Source: Candidatus Peribacter sp. UBA2144 (GTDB lineage: Bacteria; Patescibacteriota; Gracilibacteria; Peribacterales; Peribacteraceae). Taken from it: a stretch of 14,565 bases of DNA. Of the stretch, positions 1-6,989 are shown one piece after another. Positions within the stretch are counted from its first letter, which is position 1. Every line of letters starts with the position of its first letter. The DNA is taken from the NCBI GenBank assembly GCA_002328295.1, contig DCXE01000063.1:9067-23631 (forward strand), read 5' to 3'. The notes beneath the pieces are model-generated. The model was given only the letters and a program-made list of their open reading frames with translations, did not search any database and had not been told where the DNA came from. Both the position numbers and the translations under genes were made by a program.

Positions 1-1
1 T

Positions 2-697
2 GACGATGATGACGATGATGATGAGGAGGAGTTATGTGGTGGTCTCGATGCGGATGATGGTGGATCATCTATAGAAGGAGAATGGCATTGTAATGATGGT
101 GAACGTGGAGGGGGATCACTCAGTCTTACTTTGAATGGGACACAAGTAGAAGATGTGCTTGGAACTTCTGTGGTTAGTTATGTATTTAGTCGTAACTATG
201 ATATAGATGATAGCCCAGGAATAAGTTGCTGGAGGGGTATGCGAGCATTAATGAGTGATTCAATGACTAGAAATGTTTATTTCATAATGTCACCCTTGGA
301 TGTAAATGGACCAGGATGTTATAAGCAAATATCTAGCAACTCTAGGCTTCATGGTAGATATAATGGGATTGGATTTAGAGCAGAAAATCTGAGTAATTGC
401 TATATTCGTCTTTACGAGCCCGATAACGATGACCATAGAGAGTGCCCTAGGAGTTGTGGTGAGCTGATTAATTCCTATGATGCATCGTCATGTAAAATGG
501 AAGGCGGGGAAAATGGGACCACAAAAACTTATGGAGATTACAAATGCTGTTGCCCAGATGAAGGCGACGATGACGATGACGATGACGAAGTTATATATAG
601 TGCTAATTTTAAATGTGTAGATGTAAGAATTGTTAGGGACGACAGTGTTTTATCATTTGGCGATGACGATGACGATGGCGATGACGATGACGAGTAA
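2..697 (+). CDS. Poly-Asp-linked Cys-rich protein, C-terminal part (5' end outside window)
   Basis: Function unknown. The frame is open to the left edge, so the true start lies outside; a TTG at 131 is possible but the upstream codons clearly continue the same composition. The visible 231 residues hold three acidic runs: seven Asp then three Glu at the edge (2-31), seven Asp at 566-586, and five Asp, Gly, four Asp, Glu at the very end (662-694). Between them lie Cys-rich modules, including a CCC triplet before the second run. Asp codons alternate GAC and GAT, giving a 6-base DNA period. Such composition suits a secreted or surface protein with disulfides and calcium-binding acidic linkers, but no signal peptide is visible because the N-terminus is missing. 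The gene converges on the permease with two bases between stop codons. The reading frame is sure; the role is not. Confidence 0.75.
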   Translation, partial: DDDDDDDEEELCGGLDADDGGSSIEGEWHCNDGERGGGSLSLTLNGTQVEDVLGTSVVSYVFSRNYDIDDSPGISCWRGMRALMSDSMTRNVYFIMSPLDVNGPGCYKQISSNSRLHGRYNGIGFRAENLSNCYIRLYEPDNDDHRECPRSCGELINSYDASSCKMEGGENGTTKTYGDYKCCCPDEGDDDDDDDEVIYSANFKCVDVRIVRDDSVLSFGDDDDDGDDDDE

Positions 698-699
698 CC

Positions 700-1914
700 T
701 TATCCTCCGAAGTAAATCCAGATTCTGTAGGTCACAAATAGAACGATCGAACAGAATCCCAAAAATGGGATTACAAACGGGAACGTTTGCACGTCTTTGG
801 GGTGTGGATCCTTCAGCTTAACTCTCATACAAGCTAGATTAACTATTGCGAAGATAACAAGGACTATCAGGCTAGTTATCTGAGCTAGTCTGGAGAGATC
901 AAACCACAGAGCAAGGACTAAAATTATTAAAGTTACGAGTCCTGTTGCGACAATTGGCGTGTGAGTCTTGTGGTTAACTTTAGAAAGTGCATCAGGGAGC
1001 ATATCTTTCTTGCTTAGCCCATAAAGAATCCTGGAACCCATAACAATTTGCACCAATATTCCATTTGCGACTGCAAAGAGTCCTATGAATGTGATGATCA
1101 CAGGCTTTGATCCTGTTGCATTCTCGTAAACCATTGCAAGCGGAGCATCAGTTGAACTTAAAACTTCAGGTGGCAGGCTAAGAACTGCCACAATGGAAAC
1201 AATGCAGTAGAGAAGCGTGGAACCAACAATTGCCAACATTATTCCAAGGGGCAGGTTTCTGTGCGGATCTTTAACTTCCTCTGCAACATTCGCCATATCT
1301 TCAAATCCTATCGATGCATAGAAAGCGATAAAGGCTCCGGAAAGTATCCCTACCCAAATTGCACTCTCGGATGGAGGCACAAAGGAGGATATTTGGGATG
1401 GAAAACTTAATAAAGCATCCCTTCCAACCCACATTATTAAAAACAGTCCGCCAATTTCAATCAAAGTAAGAATAGTAGCTGCTATAGCGGACTCTTTGAT
1501 TCCCCAAATAGCAATTCCTGCAGCTACAAATGAAACGATAATGATCGTCAGGTCTCTTTGTGCTGGGATAAAGATTTCCAGGTAGCCAAAGAATGCATTC
1601 ATCAGAGCGGATGAAGATACGATTGCCGAAAGAACGACCAAAAGTCCGATCAATGTTGAAAATTGTTTAATTCCAAATGCTTTTGAAACGTAAATCGCTT
1701 CGCCACCGCTCTTAGGGTATCGTGACGAGAGTTCTGCGTAAGAAAATCCGGTCAAAGCAGCAAGCGAAGCTGCGATCAGAAACGAAATTGGAGTAAACAT
1801 CCCAGCTTCACCGGCAACTTTCCCTACAAGAGCATAGATTCCGGCACCAAGAATTGAACCAAGTCCGTAAAAAGTGAAAAGTGGAAGAGTTAGTCTGCGT
1901 TTGAGGGTGGGCAT
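700..1914 (-). CDS. APC-superfamily amino acid permease
   Basis: Likely an inner-membrane amino acid transporter of the APC superfamily, closest in feel to the cationic amino acid transporter group. About 404 residues with roughly 11-12 hydrophobic segments. The first carries the substrate-site pattern YGLGSILGAGIY near residues 15-27. The segment near 200-220 reads IGFEDMANVAEEVKDP, the family's classic GFE...N.AEE signature that follows TM6. A GGEAIYV-like stretch follows TM2. I chose the ATG at 1914; a TTG two codons upstream is possible. No Shine-Dalgarno is seen and the start abuts a repeat-rich spacer. The length is slightly short for the family, but both ends look intact. The substrate cannot be read from sequence. 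Confidence 0.9.
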   Translation of the reverse strand: MPTLKRRLTLPLFTFYGLGSILGAGIYALVGKVAGEAGMFTPISFLIAASLAALTGFSYAELSSRYPKSGGEAIYVSKAFGIKQFSTLIGLLVVLSAIVSSSALMNAFFGYLEIFIPAQRDLTIIIVSFVAAGIAIWGIKESAIAATILTLIEIGGLFLIMWVGRDALLSFPSQISSFVPPSESAIWVGILSGAFIAFYASIGFEDMANVAEEVKDPHRNLPLGIMLAIVGSTLLYCIVSIVAVLSLPPEVLSSTDAPLAMVYENATGSKPVIITFIGLFAVANGILVQIVMGSRILYGLSKKDMLPDALSKVNHKTHTPIVATGLVTLIILVLALWFDLSRLAQITSLIVLVIFAIVNLACMRVKLKDPHPKDVQTFPFVIPFLGFCSIVLFVTYRIWIYFGG

Positions 1915-1920
1915 AGACAA

Positions 1921-2044
1921 AATTGATAATTGATAATTGAGAATTAATTATCAAAAGGATACAGTGTTTGTTTGTAATATGAAATGTAACAGAGATGCTG
2001 AGTTATGTTGAATTAATTATTCATTATTCATTCTCAATTATTCA
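1921..2044. repeat. Imperfect inverted repeat of reiterated AT-rich words between glyA and the permease
   Basis: The spacer begins with copies of TTGATAA/TTGAGAA-like words and ends with copies of ATTATTCATT. The 12-base word ATTCTCAATTAT at 2030-2041 is the exact reverse complement of 1933-1944, so the two ends can pair across about 85 bases. The right arm runs into glyA and supplies its TAA stop codon. No gene is visible inside. It could be a processed RNA structure, a terminator substitute or a small non-autonomous repeat. Confidence 0.6.
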
Positions 2045-3345
2045 TTCCAATTTGCCGGATCTATACCTGGGGCAGGGAATTGAATGCACATAGATTTCAC
2101 TTCACCGGCGATTCTTGCAAGTACAGTTTCATCCTCAGCATTAGAAATCGCCTCATTTATCCAATCGCCCAGCTTCTCCATCTCGGTTTCTTTCATTCCT
2201 CTGGATGACATCGATGGAGTTCCAATTCTTATTCCCGAAGGATTAAATGGAGTCCTCTTATCAAATGGAACCATGTTGCAGTTGCATACGATTCCGGCTT
2301 TATCAAGTGACTTGGAAGCTTCGCGCCCCGGGATACCTTTGGATTCAAACACTTCCATCAGTATAAGATGATTATCTGTACCTCCTGTAACTAGTCTAAA
2401 CCCATGGCTTAGCAGTCTTTCGGCAAGAGCTTTGGCATTCTTAACAACTTGTTGAGCATATGTCTTAAACTCTGGCGTGGTAGCTTCTTGAAGTGCGACA
2501 GCAATAGCGGAAATTGTGTGAATGTGAGGTCCGCCTTGTATACCGGGGATGATTGCTTTGTTAACAACCTCGGCATTTTCTTCTTTGCACAAAATCATAG
2601 CGCCTCTTGGACCTCGCAAGGTCTTGTGAGTTGTCGTGATTCCGATATCGGATATTGGGAATGGATTTGCGTGTTCTCCACCGGCAATCAAACCTGTGAT
2701 ATGCGAAGTATCTGCATGGAACTTAGCTCCAACATCATCGCAAATCTCGCGGAACTTGGTCCAATCAATCTTCCTTGGATATGCGGTGTAACCTGCAATG
2801 ATTAATTGAGGCTTGAACTCGCGTGCTTGCTTCAAAATCATATCGTAATTCAGCATCTCTGTTTCGGGATCCAATTCATAAGGAACTGAATTGTAAAGTG
2901 ATCCGGAGAAGTTCGCTTTCCAGCCATGAGTTAGGTGGCCTCCATGTGGCAAGCTAAGCCCCATTATTGTGTCTCCCGGCTTAAGTACTGCTCGGAATGA
3001 TGCCATATTGGCGGGACTTCCTGAGTGTGGTTGAACATTGACATGATCTGCTCCAAAAATCTCCTTAGCTCTCTCTTGGGCGAGTGATTCTACTTGATCC
3101 GTAAGCTGTTGCCCCTCGTAGTACCTCTTATTCGGATATCCCTCGGAATACTTATTAGTAAATATCCCTCCTGTTGCCTCCTTAACTGCATGCGAAGCGT
3201 AGTTTTCGGAAGGAATCAGCCTTAGTTTTTCAAACTCGCGTTTTTCTTCTTGCAAAATCAGATCCCTTATCTTTGGATCTGTTTTTTTGAGGGCTGGAAG
3301 GTAGGTCATTGTTCTGGTTGGGGAGGGGATAGTGGCGGTAGTCAT
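2038..3345 (-). CDS. glyA: Serine hydroxymethyltransferase
   Basis: A PLP enzyme that interconverts serine and glycine while charging tetrahydrofolate with a one-carbon unit in the cytoplasm. The 435 residues match normal family length. Visible motifs: LIPSENYAS near 43-51, the YPNKRYYEGQ substrate-loop segment near 70-79, and the PLP-lysine motif TTTHKTLRGPRG with Lys241. The segment that usually reads D-M-A-H before the PLP site is D-T-S-H here (212-215), with Asp and His kept. The first dozen residues (Thr/Pro-rich) look like extra sequence, so Met13 is an alternative start; ATG at 3345 is kept as the longest. Same strand as the 5-formyl-THF cyclo-ligase 57 bases upstream, a sensible pairing because SHMT can produce 5-formyl-THF as a side product. 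Confidence 0.97.
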   Translation of the reverse strand: MTTATIPSPTRTMTYLPALKKTDPKIRDLILQEEKREFEKLRLIPSENYASHAVKEATGGIFTNKYSEGYPNKRYYEGQQLTDQVESLAQERAKEIFGADHVNVQPHSGSPANMASFRAVLKPGDTIMGLSLPHGGHLTHGWKANFSGSLYNSVPYELDPETEMLNYDMILKQAREFKPQLIIAGYTAYPRKIDWTKFREICDDVGAKFHADTSHITGLIAGGEHANPFPISDIGITTTHKTLRGPRGAMILCKEENAEVVNKAIIPGIQGGPHIHTISAIAVALQEATTPEFKTYAQQVVKNAKALAERLLSHGFRLVTGGTDNHLILMEVFESKGIPGREASKSLDKAGIVCNCNMVPFDKRTPFNPSGIRIGTPSMSSRGMKETEMEKLGDWINEAISNAEDETVLARIAGEVKSMCIQFPAPGIDPANWNE

Positions 3346-3402
3346 GAGGTCTTCAGATTAGCGAATAATAAGCTCTTTCGACAAGGGTTATGAGCACTTT
3401 TA

Positions 3403-3972
3403 TTAGACGATCGGTCCTCTATCGGTCACAACCTCATCTATCTTCTCATCATGAACATCAACAGGCACTTCATTTACAATCTGGCACTCGAAAGCAACTC
3501 CAATCATCTTTGTTTTAAGATTAACTTTTCTTTGTTTCTTAATCCAATAGTCGTAACCACCGTTTCCGCGGCCCAATCGATTCATTTCACGGTCGAAAGC
3601 GCGAGCGGGCACTATCACAAAGTCAATTTCTTGTGGATCAGCTTTAGGTGACGATGAGGGTGGTTCCAAAATCTTTAATTTACCGGGTCTAAGTTCAGAA
3701 AAATCATTAGCTTCACGAAAGTTAAAGTGATCGCCTTCAAAAAATGGATAAAAAACCCGATCACCTCGATCCCACAGAGCTCTAATAAATTTATTCAAGT
3801 CAGGTTCAGTCCTAAGTGCACTATAAACACATACTGATGAATCCTCAGGAATCATTTCGAGCAATCTTTTGCATATTGATCCGCTTTCTTCACCTCGATC
3901 ACGATCAGACATGCGGGACAAGCGCTCCGAAATGGAATCTCTGAGTTTAGATTTAGCTTCATCAATGTGCAT
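3403..3972 (-). CDS. fau: 5-formyltetrahydrofolate cyclo-ligase
   Basis: Uses ATP to turn 5-formyl-THF into 5,10-methenyl-THF, returning the storage or inhibitory folate to the one-carbon pool. The 189 residues fit the family (about 180-200). Signatures: an N-terminal basic helix KSKLRDSISERL, YSALRTEPDL near 50-59, VPARAFDREMNRLG near 121-134, and the nucleotide-loop region 132-142. The last reads RLGRGNGGYDY where most members have a G-Y-G-G-G-Y-Y-D pattern. GVAFECQ (158-164) and PVDVHDEKIDEVVTD near the C-terminus complete the set. It precedes glyA on the same strand and follows dnaX. The ATG sits exactly where transcription from the TAAAAT hexamer at 3979-3984 would start. No Shine-Dalgarno is present. 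The symbol fau (also ygfA) is used by family analogy. Confidence 0.93.
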   Translation of the reverse strand: MHIDEAKSKLRDSISERLSRMSDRDRGEESGSICKRLLEMIPEDSSVCVYSALRTEPDLNKFIRALWDRGDRVFYPFFEGDHFNFREANDFSELRPGKLKILEPPSSSPKADPQEIDFVIVPARAFDREMNRLGRGNGGYDYWIKKQRKVNLKTKMIGVAFECQIVNEVPVDVHDEKIDEVVTDRGPIV

Positions 3973-3978
3973 ATTGGC

Positions 3979-3984
3979 ATTTTA
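3979..3984 (-). promoter_or_regulatory. Candidate -10 (TAAAAT) for the cyclo-ligase gene
   Basis: TAAAAT matches the -10 consensus at 5 of 6 bases and ends 6 nt before the ATG. The usual spacing would put the first transcribed base on the A of the start codon, giving a leaderless mRNA. No good -35 is seen. Confidence 0.4.
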
Positions 3985-4017
3985 GCAGATTAATAATTAG
4001 CAGATTAGCTAATCTGC
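3985..4017. repeat. Perfect 18-bp palindrome and partial copy between dnaX and cyclo-ligase
   Basis: GCAGATTAGCTAATCTGC at 4000-4017 is a perfect palindrome. The word GCAGATTA recurs just beside it at about 3985-3992, followed by ATAATTA. It begins 6 bases after the dnaX stop on the minus strand, so it may end or protect the dnaX transcript. No uridine tract follows, so a standard intrinsic terminator is not supported. Confidence 0.6.
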
Positions 4018-4023
4018 CTTTTG

Positions 4024-5559
4024 CTAAAAAATTTCAGCAGCTGCCTCAGCTAAGTCTACCTCCGGTTGAGGTTTAATTTCTTCAGGGCTTTCTTCTCCTA
4101 TTACACACTCCAATTTAAGCGATCTCTTCAATAGTCTATTCATTATTTCTTCTATAGCTCTGGATGCCTCCGGATTCGCCACTTTTCCCTTATGGAATGA
4201 TGACGAAAAGCCGACTGTAACTGCTTTATCGCTTACTTCGATCAGATGTCCGTTCTTAAGAGACATTTTTACCGATGCCGGCTTTGTTTCATTCACGATT
4301 TCGGGCCAATATTCCTTTAGGCTTTCCAATGTTAATTCAACTGCTTCTACACTCGCTTCTTTTATGGATTCTTTTTCCTCAACCTCCTCGGGTTTTTTGT
4401 CTTCTGCTACTTCTTTGTCATCAGAAATTTCTTCAGCCTTTAGTTTTTTCGAATCCTTTGTCTCTTTTTTATCTTTTTTCTCCTTCTTTTTATCCTTTTT
4501 GTCCTCCTCTTTAGTCGTACTTAACTTAACTTCTTCTGATTTCTTCTTCCCATCTTCTGGTTTGGTGCACAAAGAAAGTAGAGCAGACTCCAATACAAGG
4601 CCAGGCAACGGAGATATGCGAACATCTCTTATGGCTTGTAGCAAATTATCCAATATTACCCTCAGATATTCTGTATCTTTCTTCTTTTCTATTGCCTGAT
4701 GAAGCATGGAACGTACTGTCGAGAGAAGCATTCTAAGAAATACATCAAGAGCTATGCCTGCTTCTTCAATCTTTTTTACAATATCCAAAATTTCTTTGCG
4801 ATCTTTTTTATCAATTGCTTCAAACAAAGGTTCCAAATACTCACTTCCACTTTTTCCCATTCTTTGTTCAACCTCTTCCACAGTTATATTCGACAAGGAC
4901 CGCATCTGATCCAACATAGAGATAGCATCGCGCATGCTTCCTTGGCCGTAATGTGCAATTGTTCTGAGTGCATCCCTTTCAACAGTGATATGTTCTTGGT
5001 CTGCGATTAATTGAAGTCTCCTTATCAGATCTTCTTCCGGAATTGAACGGAATGGGAAGCACTGGCATCGGGACTGGATGGTCGGAGGTATTTTATTTAG
5101 CTCTGTAGTTGCCAAAATAAAGTATGCATATGGCGGTGGTTCTTCCAATGTTTTAAGTAATGCATTAAATGCTTCTTTCGTAAGCATGTGAACCTCATCA
5201 ATTATATAAACTTTGTTATTTGCAACCACTGGGGAGAACTGAATCTTCTCGATAAGGTCTCGAACATCATCAATACCTCTGTTGCTTGCAGCATCTATCT
5301 CCAGAAGGTCTACAATATTGCCTTCTTCAACACCTTTAATAATCTGAGCGGCAATTTTTTTGTCATCGATCCCTTTAGTCATCAATATTTTCGCCAAAAT
5401 ACGGGCTACTGAAGTTTTGCCGGTTCCACGACTCCCTGCAAACAAGAATGCATGGGCTAATTTGTCTGACTCTGCAGCCTGTTCCAATGTTGTTACCACA
5501 GCATCCTGTCCTACTACTTCGGCAAAGGCCTGTGGGCGATATTTACGATAAAGGGACAT
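4024..5559 (-). CDS. dnaX: DNA polymerase III subunit gamma/tau
   Basis: The ATPase of the sliding-clamp loader at the replication fork. 511 residues. The N-terminus RKYRPQAFAEVVGQ is the classic DnaX opening; Walker A is GSRGTGKTS (42-50), Walker B VYIIDEVH (117-124), and the sensor/arginine-finger region QSRCQCFPF (162-170). EIDAASNRGIDDVR (87-100) is also diagnostic. The four-cysteine zinc module that normally lies between Walker A and EIDAASNRG is absent: residues 57-80 contain no cysteine. Domain III follows, then a Lys/Glu-rich linker (about 337-402) and a compact tau-type C-terminal domain. A possible -1 frameshift signal lies in the linker. ATG at 5559 is set by homology; TATAAT ends 9 nt upstream and no Shine-Dalgarno is visible. 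The gene is divergent from the DsbA-like lipoprotein gene. Confidence 0.97.
   Translation of the reverse strand: MSLYRKYRPQAFAEVVGQDAVVTTLEQAAESDKLAHAFLFAGSRGTGKTSVARILAKILMTKGIDDKKIAAQIIKGVEEGNIVDLLEIDAASNRGIDDVRDLIEKIQFSPVVANNKVYIIDEVHMLTKEAFNALLKTLEEPPPYAYFILATTELNKIPPTIQSRCQCFPFRSIPEEDLIRRLQLIADQEHITVERDALRTIAHYGQGSMRDAISMLDQMRSLSNITVEEVEQRMGKSGSEYLEPLFEAIDKKDRKEILDIVKKIEEAGIALDVFLRMLLSTVRSMLHQAIEKKKDTEYLRVILDNLLQAIRDVRISPLPGLVLESALLSLCTKPEDGKKKSEEVKLSTTKEEDKKDKKKEKKDKKETKDSKKLKAEEISDDKEVAEDKKPEEVEEKESIKEASVEAVELTLESLKEYWPEIVNETKPASVKMSLKNGHLIEVSDKAVTVGFSSSFHKGKVANPEASRAIEEIMNRLLKRSLKLECVIGEESPEEIKPQPEVDLAEAAAEIF
4469..4508 (-). promoter_or_regulatory. Candidate -1 ribosomal frameshift signal in dnaX
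   Basis: On the minus strand AGGAGG (4503-4508) is followed after exactly 10 nt by T AAA AAG (4486-4492). This heptamer is in the phase required for -1 slippage, with codons GAT AAA AAG. The -1 frame then reads five codons and stops at TAA (4469-4471), which would give a gamma-like product of about 363 residues. An internal Shine-Dalgarno about 10 nt before A AAA AAG drives frameshifting in E. coli dnaX. Here the first base is T, which weakens re-pairing, and Lys-rich linkers make A-rich strings by chance. Confidence 0.35.
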
Positions 5560-5568
5560 CGGATGGGC

Positions 5569-5574
5569 ATTATA
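5569..5574 (-). promoter_or_regulatory. -10 element (TATAAT) of dnaX
   Basis: A perfect TATAAT ends 9 nt before the dnaX ATG, predicting a leader of about 3 nt. The -35 region is weak (TTCATT at 16 nt). The spacer beyond it is the palindromic repeat at 5610-5673. Confidence 0.55.
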
Positions 5575-5609
5575 CCTGATATTGTGGGTTAATGAAGAAG
5601 TAAAAATTA

Positions 5610-5673
5610 ATGATGAATAATGCCCTTGGGCACAATTTTATCGATTATTCGTTATTCATTATTCATTATTCAT
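5610..5673. repeat. Inverted repeat of ATTATTC words in the dnaX/DsbA-like divergent spacer
   Basis: ATGAATAATG (5613-5622) pairs with CATTATTCAT (5664-5673). Between them are a 12-bp near-perfect palindrome TGCCCTTGGGCA (5621-5632) and several tandem ATTATTC/ATTCATT words. It lies between two divergent promoters, so it cannot be a terminator for either gene. Confidence 0.6.
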
Positions 5674-5674
5674 G

Positions 5675-5680
5675 TATTCT
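5675..5680 (+). promoter_or_regulatory. Candidate -10 (TATTCT) for the DsbA-like gene
   Basis: TATTCT ends 6 nt before the ATG at 5687, placing the predicted first base on the A of the start codon. The same hexamer and the same 6-nt gap precede the DM13-like gene. No clear -35. Confidence 0.35.
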
Positions 5681-5686
5681 AGGATC

Positions 5687-6265
5687 ATGAAACATTATCA
5701 CCTTATCATTACATTATCTGTACTACTTTCTGCCTGCTCAAACGGAGGAATTTCCAAAGAATCCAGTAGGCCGCCAGCTGGCAATCCTGATGGTGTGATT
5801 TTAGTTCAGGAGTTTTCCGATTTGCAATGCCCTGCATGCCGAGTTGCACATGCAAATGTATCAACACCGCTTCTGCAGCAATATGGAAACGTTATCCGCT
5901 TTGAATGGAAGCACTTCCCCCTGCAATCACATCGTTATGCTATGGATGCTGCCAAGGCCAGCGAGTGTGCCGCGGACCAGGGCAAGTTTTGGGTATACAT
6001 CGACAAGATTTTTGAACATCAAAGTGAGTTGAGTCCTGATTCACTAATTGCATGGGCCGGAGAACTGAAATTGGATATGGAATTGTTTGAACGTTGCAGC
6101 AAGTCTAATGCTAAAAAAGGAATTGCGCTTAGTGATTACAAGGAGGGAAGAGATATGGGTGTTGGTGGAACTCCAACTTTCTTTGTTGATGGCAAACAAG
6201 TCCCGACTAATCAATTAGGTGTAATTATTGAGCAGAGGATTGAGCAGTTAAAACAAAGGCTATGA
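5687..6265 (+). CDS. DsbA-like thioredoxin-fold lipoprotein
   Basis: Probably a membrane-anchored extracytoplasmic thiol-disulfide oxidoreductase of the DsbA/BdbD type (thioredoxin_4-like). From Met at 5687 it has 192 residues: a short basic N-terminus, a hydrophobic stretch and a lipobox LLSAC, with Cys17 as the lipidated residue. The active site is CPAC at 48-51 in FSDLQCPACR, and the cis-proline loop GGTPTFFVDG lies at 160-169. A helical insert sits between, with two further Cys (in ASECAA and FERCSK) that may pair. The ATG at 5672 would put five extra residues before the signal peptide and is less likely. AGGA lies only 2 nt before the chosen ATG, too close to be a normal ribosome site. 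It could help fold Cys-rich exported proteins such as the one at the left edge; that link is inference. Confidence 0.88.
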   Translation: MKHYHLIITLSVLLSACSNGGISKESSRPPAGNPDGVILVQEFSDLQCPACRVAHANVSTPLLQQYGNVIRFEWKHFPLQSHRYAMDAAKASECAADQGKFWVYIDKIFEHQSELSPDSLIAWAGELKLDMELFERCSKSNAKKGIALSDYKEGRDMGVGGTPTFFVDGKQVPTNQLGVIIEQRIEQLKQRL

Positions 6266-6267
6266 CG

Positions 6268-6375
6268 ACAATTGACAGTTAACACGCTCGGGCTCGCTTT
6301 GCGAGCCTTCGCTTTTGACAGTTAACAATCTCATTATACTGAACAACGAAGAGTCAATTGTTAATTGTCAATTGT
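6268..6375. repeat. Composite inverted repeat with an embedded GC-rich hairpin flanked by 12-bp direct repeats
   Basis: Outer arms ACAATTGACAGTTAACA (6268-6284) and TTGTTAATTGTCAATTGT (6358-6375) pair with one mismatch. TTGACAGTTAAC occurs twice, at 6272-6283 and 6315-6326. The 31 bp between them hold the hairpin GGCTCGC-TTT-GCGAGCC (6291-6307). This resembles a small palindromic element inserted in an AT-rich repeat, with the 12-bp copies as a target duplication or as two tandem units. It lies between convergent stop codons and could act as a bidirectional transcript end. Confidence 0.65.
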
Positions 6376-6384
6376 CAATTGTTG

Positions 6385-6972
6385 TTACGGGCTTAATTGT
6401 GCGAAGCCATAAAGCCTACTTAGTTTCATGTCCCATACGACAGCAGTCCTAAGCATATCAATATTTTCTACCATTGGAACAGAATATCGGTGTGCTCCGA
6501 ATGGTGATTCCATTAATCCTAAATCAACGCTGGTCGGATCGGGAAAATCTACGTCACGCGGATCTACTTCTTCTGATAAAAATACATGCAAGTCGGGTCC
6601 AGGTGCCGATATAAAGTTCATACCCATGTATAGATAGTTCTGCATAAGAAGGGAATCTCCAACTACATGTTCATCGACTCCTATAAAACCCCCGTAGATA
6701 CCCATGCGTTTTAATTTACGGGCTGACCGATCTTTGCCTTTCCACTCACGTTTGGTTTTTTGGACATATTCAGCCATTTTCTCATCTTCCAGCATAGGAT
6801 CTTTAGAAATTTCCAGTTCAGTTAATCTATTAACCATCTCTTTTGCATATTCTTGAGCAAAGAGGGGATTTTTCATCCTTTCATCCAGAGATACGGAGGC
6901 TGAATTAGAATCGTCTGATTGGAATGGGGCACAAGCGGCGAGCGCTAGGCAAAGAATAATTAATTTTTTCAT
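6385..6972 (-). CDS. Lipoprotein with DM13-like C-terminal domain
   Basis: 195 residues from the ATG at 6972. MKKLIILCLALAAC is a lipoprotein signal peptide with Cys14 lipidated. The C-terminal half fits the DM13 pattern: GDSLLMQNYLYMGMNF leading to GPDLHVFLSE (125-134), then VVWDMKLSRLYGFAQLSP at the end. DM13 domains are thought to be extracytoplasmic and possibly redox-linked. The cysteine often found in the terminal V-W-C segment is Asp here, which argues against a thiol role. A Lys/Glu-rich helical segment (30-90) links anchor and domain. An upstream in-frame ATG at 6999 would overlap the 564-residue gene and add residues before the signal, so I reject it. TATTCT ends 6 nt before the chosen ATG. 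Family call is moderate, exported lipoprotein is firm. Confidence 0.78.
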   Translation of the reverse strand: MKKLIILCLALAACAPFQSDDSNSASVSLDERMKNPLFAQEYAKEMVNRLTELEISKDPMLEDEKMAEYVQKTKREWKGKDRSARKLKRMGIYGGFIGVDEHVVGDSLLMQNYLYMGMNFISAPGPDLHVFLSEEVDPRDVDFPDPTSVDLGLMESPFGAHRYSVPMVENIDMLRTAVVWDMKLSRLYGFAQLSP

Positions 6973-6978
6973 AGGAAA

Positions 6979-6984
6979 AGAATA
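6979..6984 (-). promoter_or_regulatory. Candidate -10 (TATTCT) for the DM13-like lipoprotein gene
   Basis: TATTCT ends 6 nt before the ATG at 6972, the same arrangement as for the DsbA-like gene. It lies just past the end of the upstream 564-residue gene, so this gene could have its own start or be read through. Confidence 0.3.
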
Positions 6985-6989
6985 GGTAA

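Noticed and set aside
4275..4699. Plus-strand Ser/Phe/Leu-rich open frames
   Set aside because: They are antisense images of the Lys/Glu-rich dnaX linker.
5610..5673. CRISPR-like or origin iteron array
   Set aside because: Words are too short, without uniform spacers or DnaA-box pattern; it is a simple AT-rich inverted repeat.
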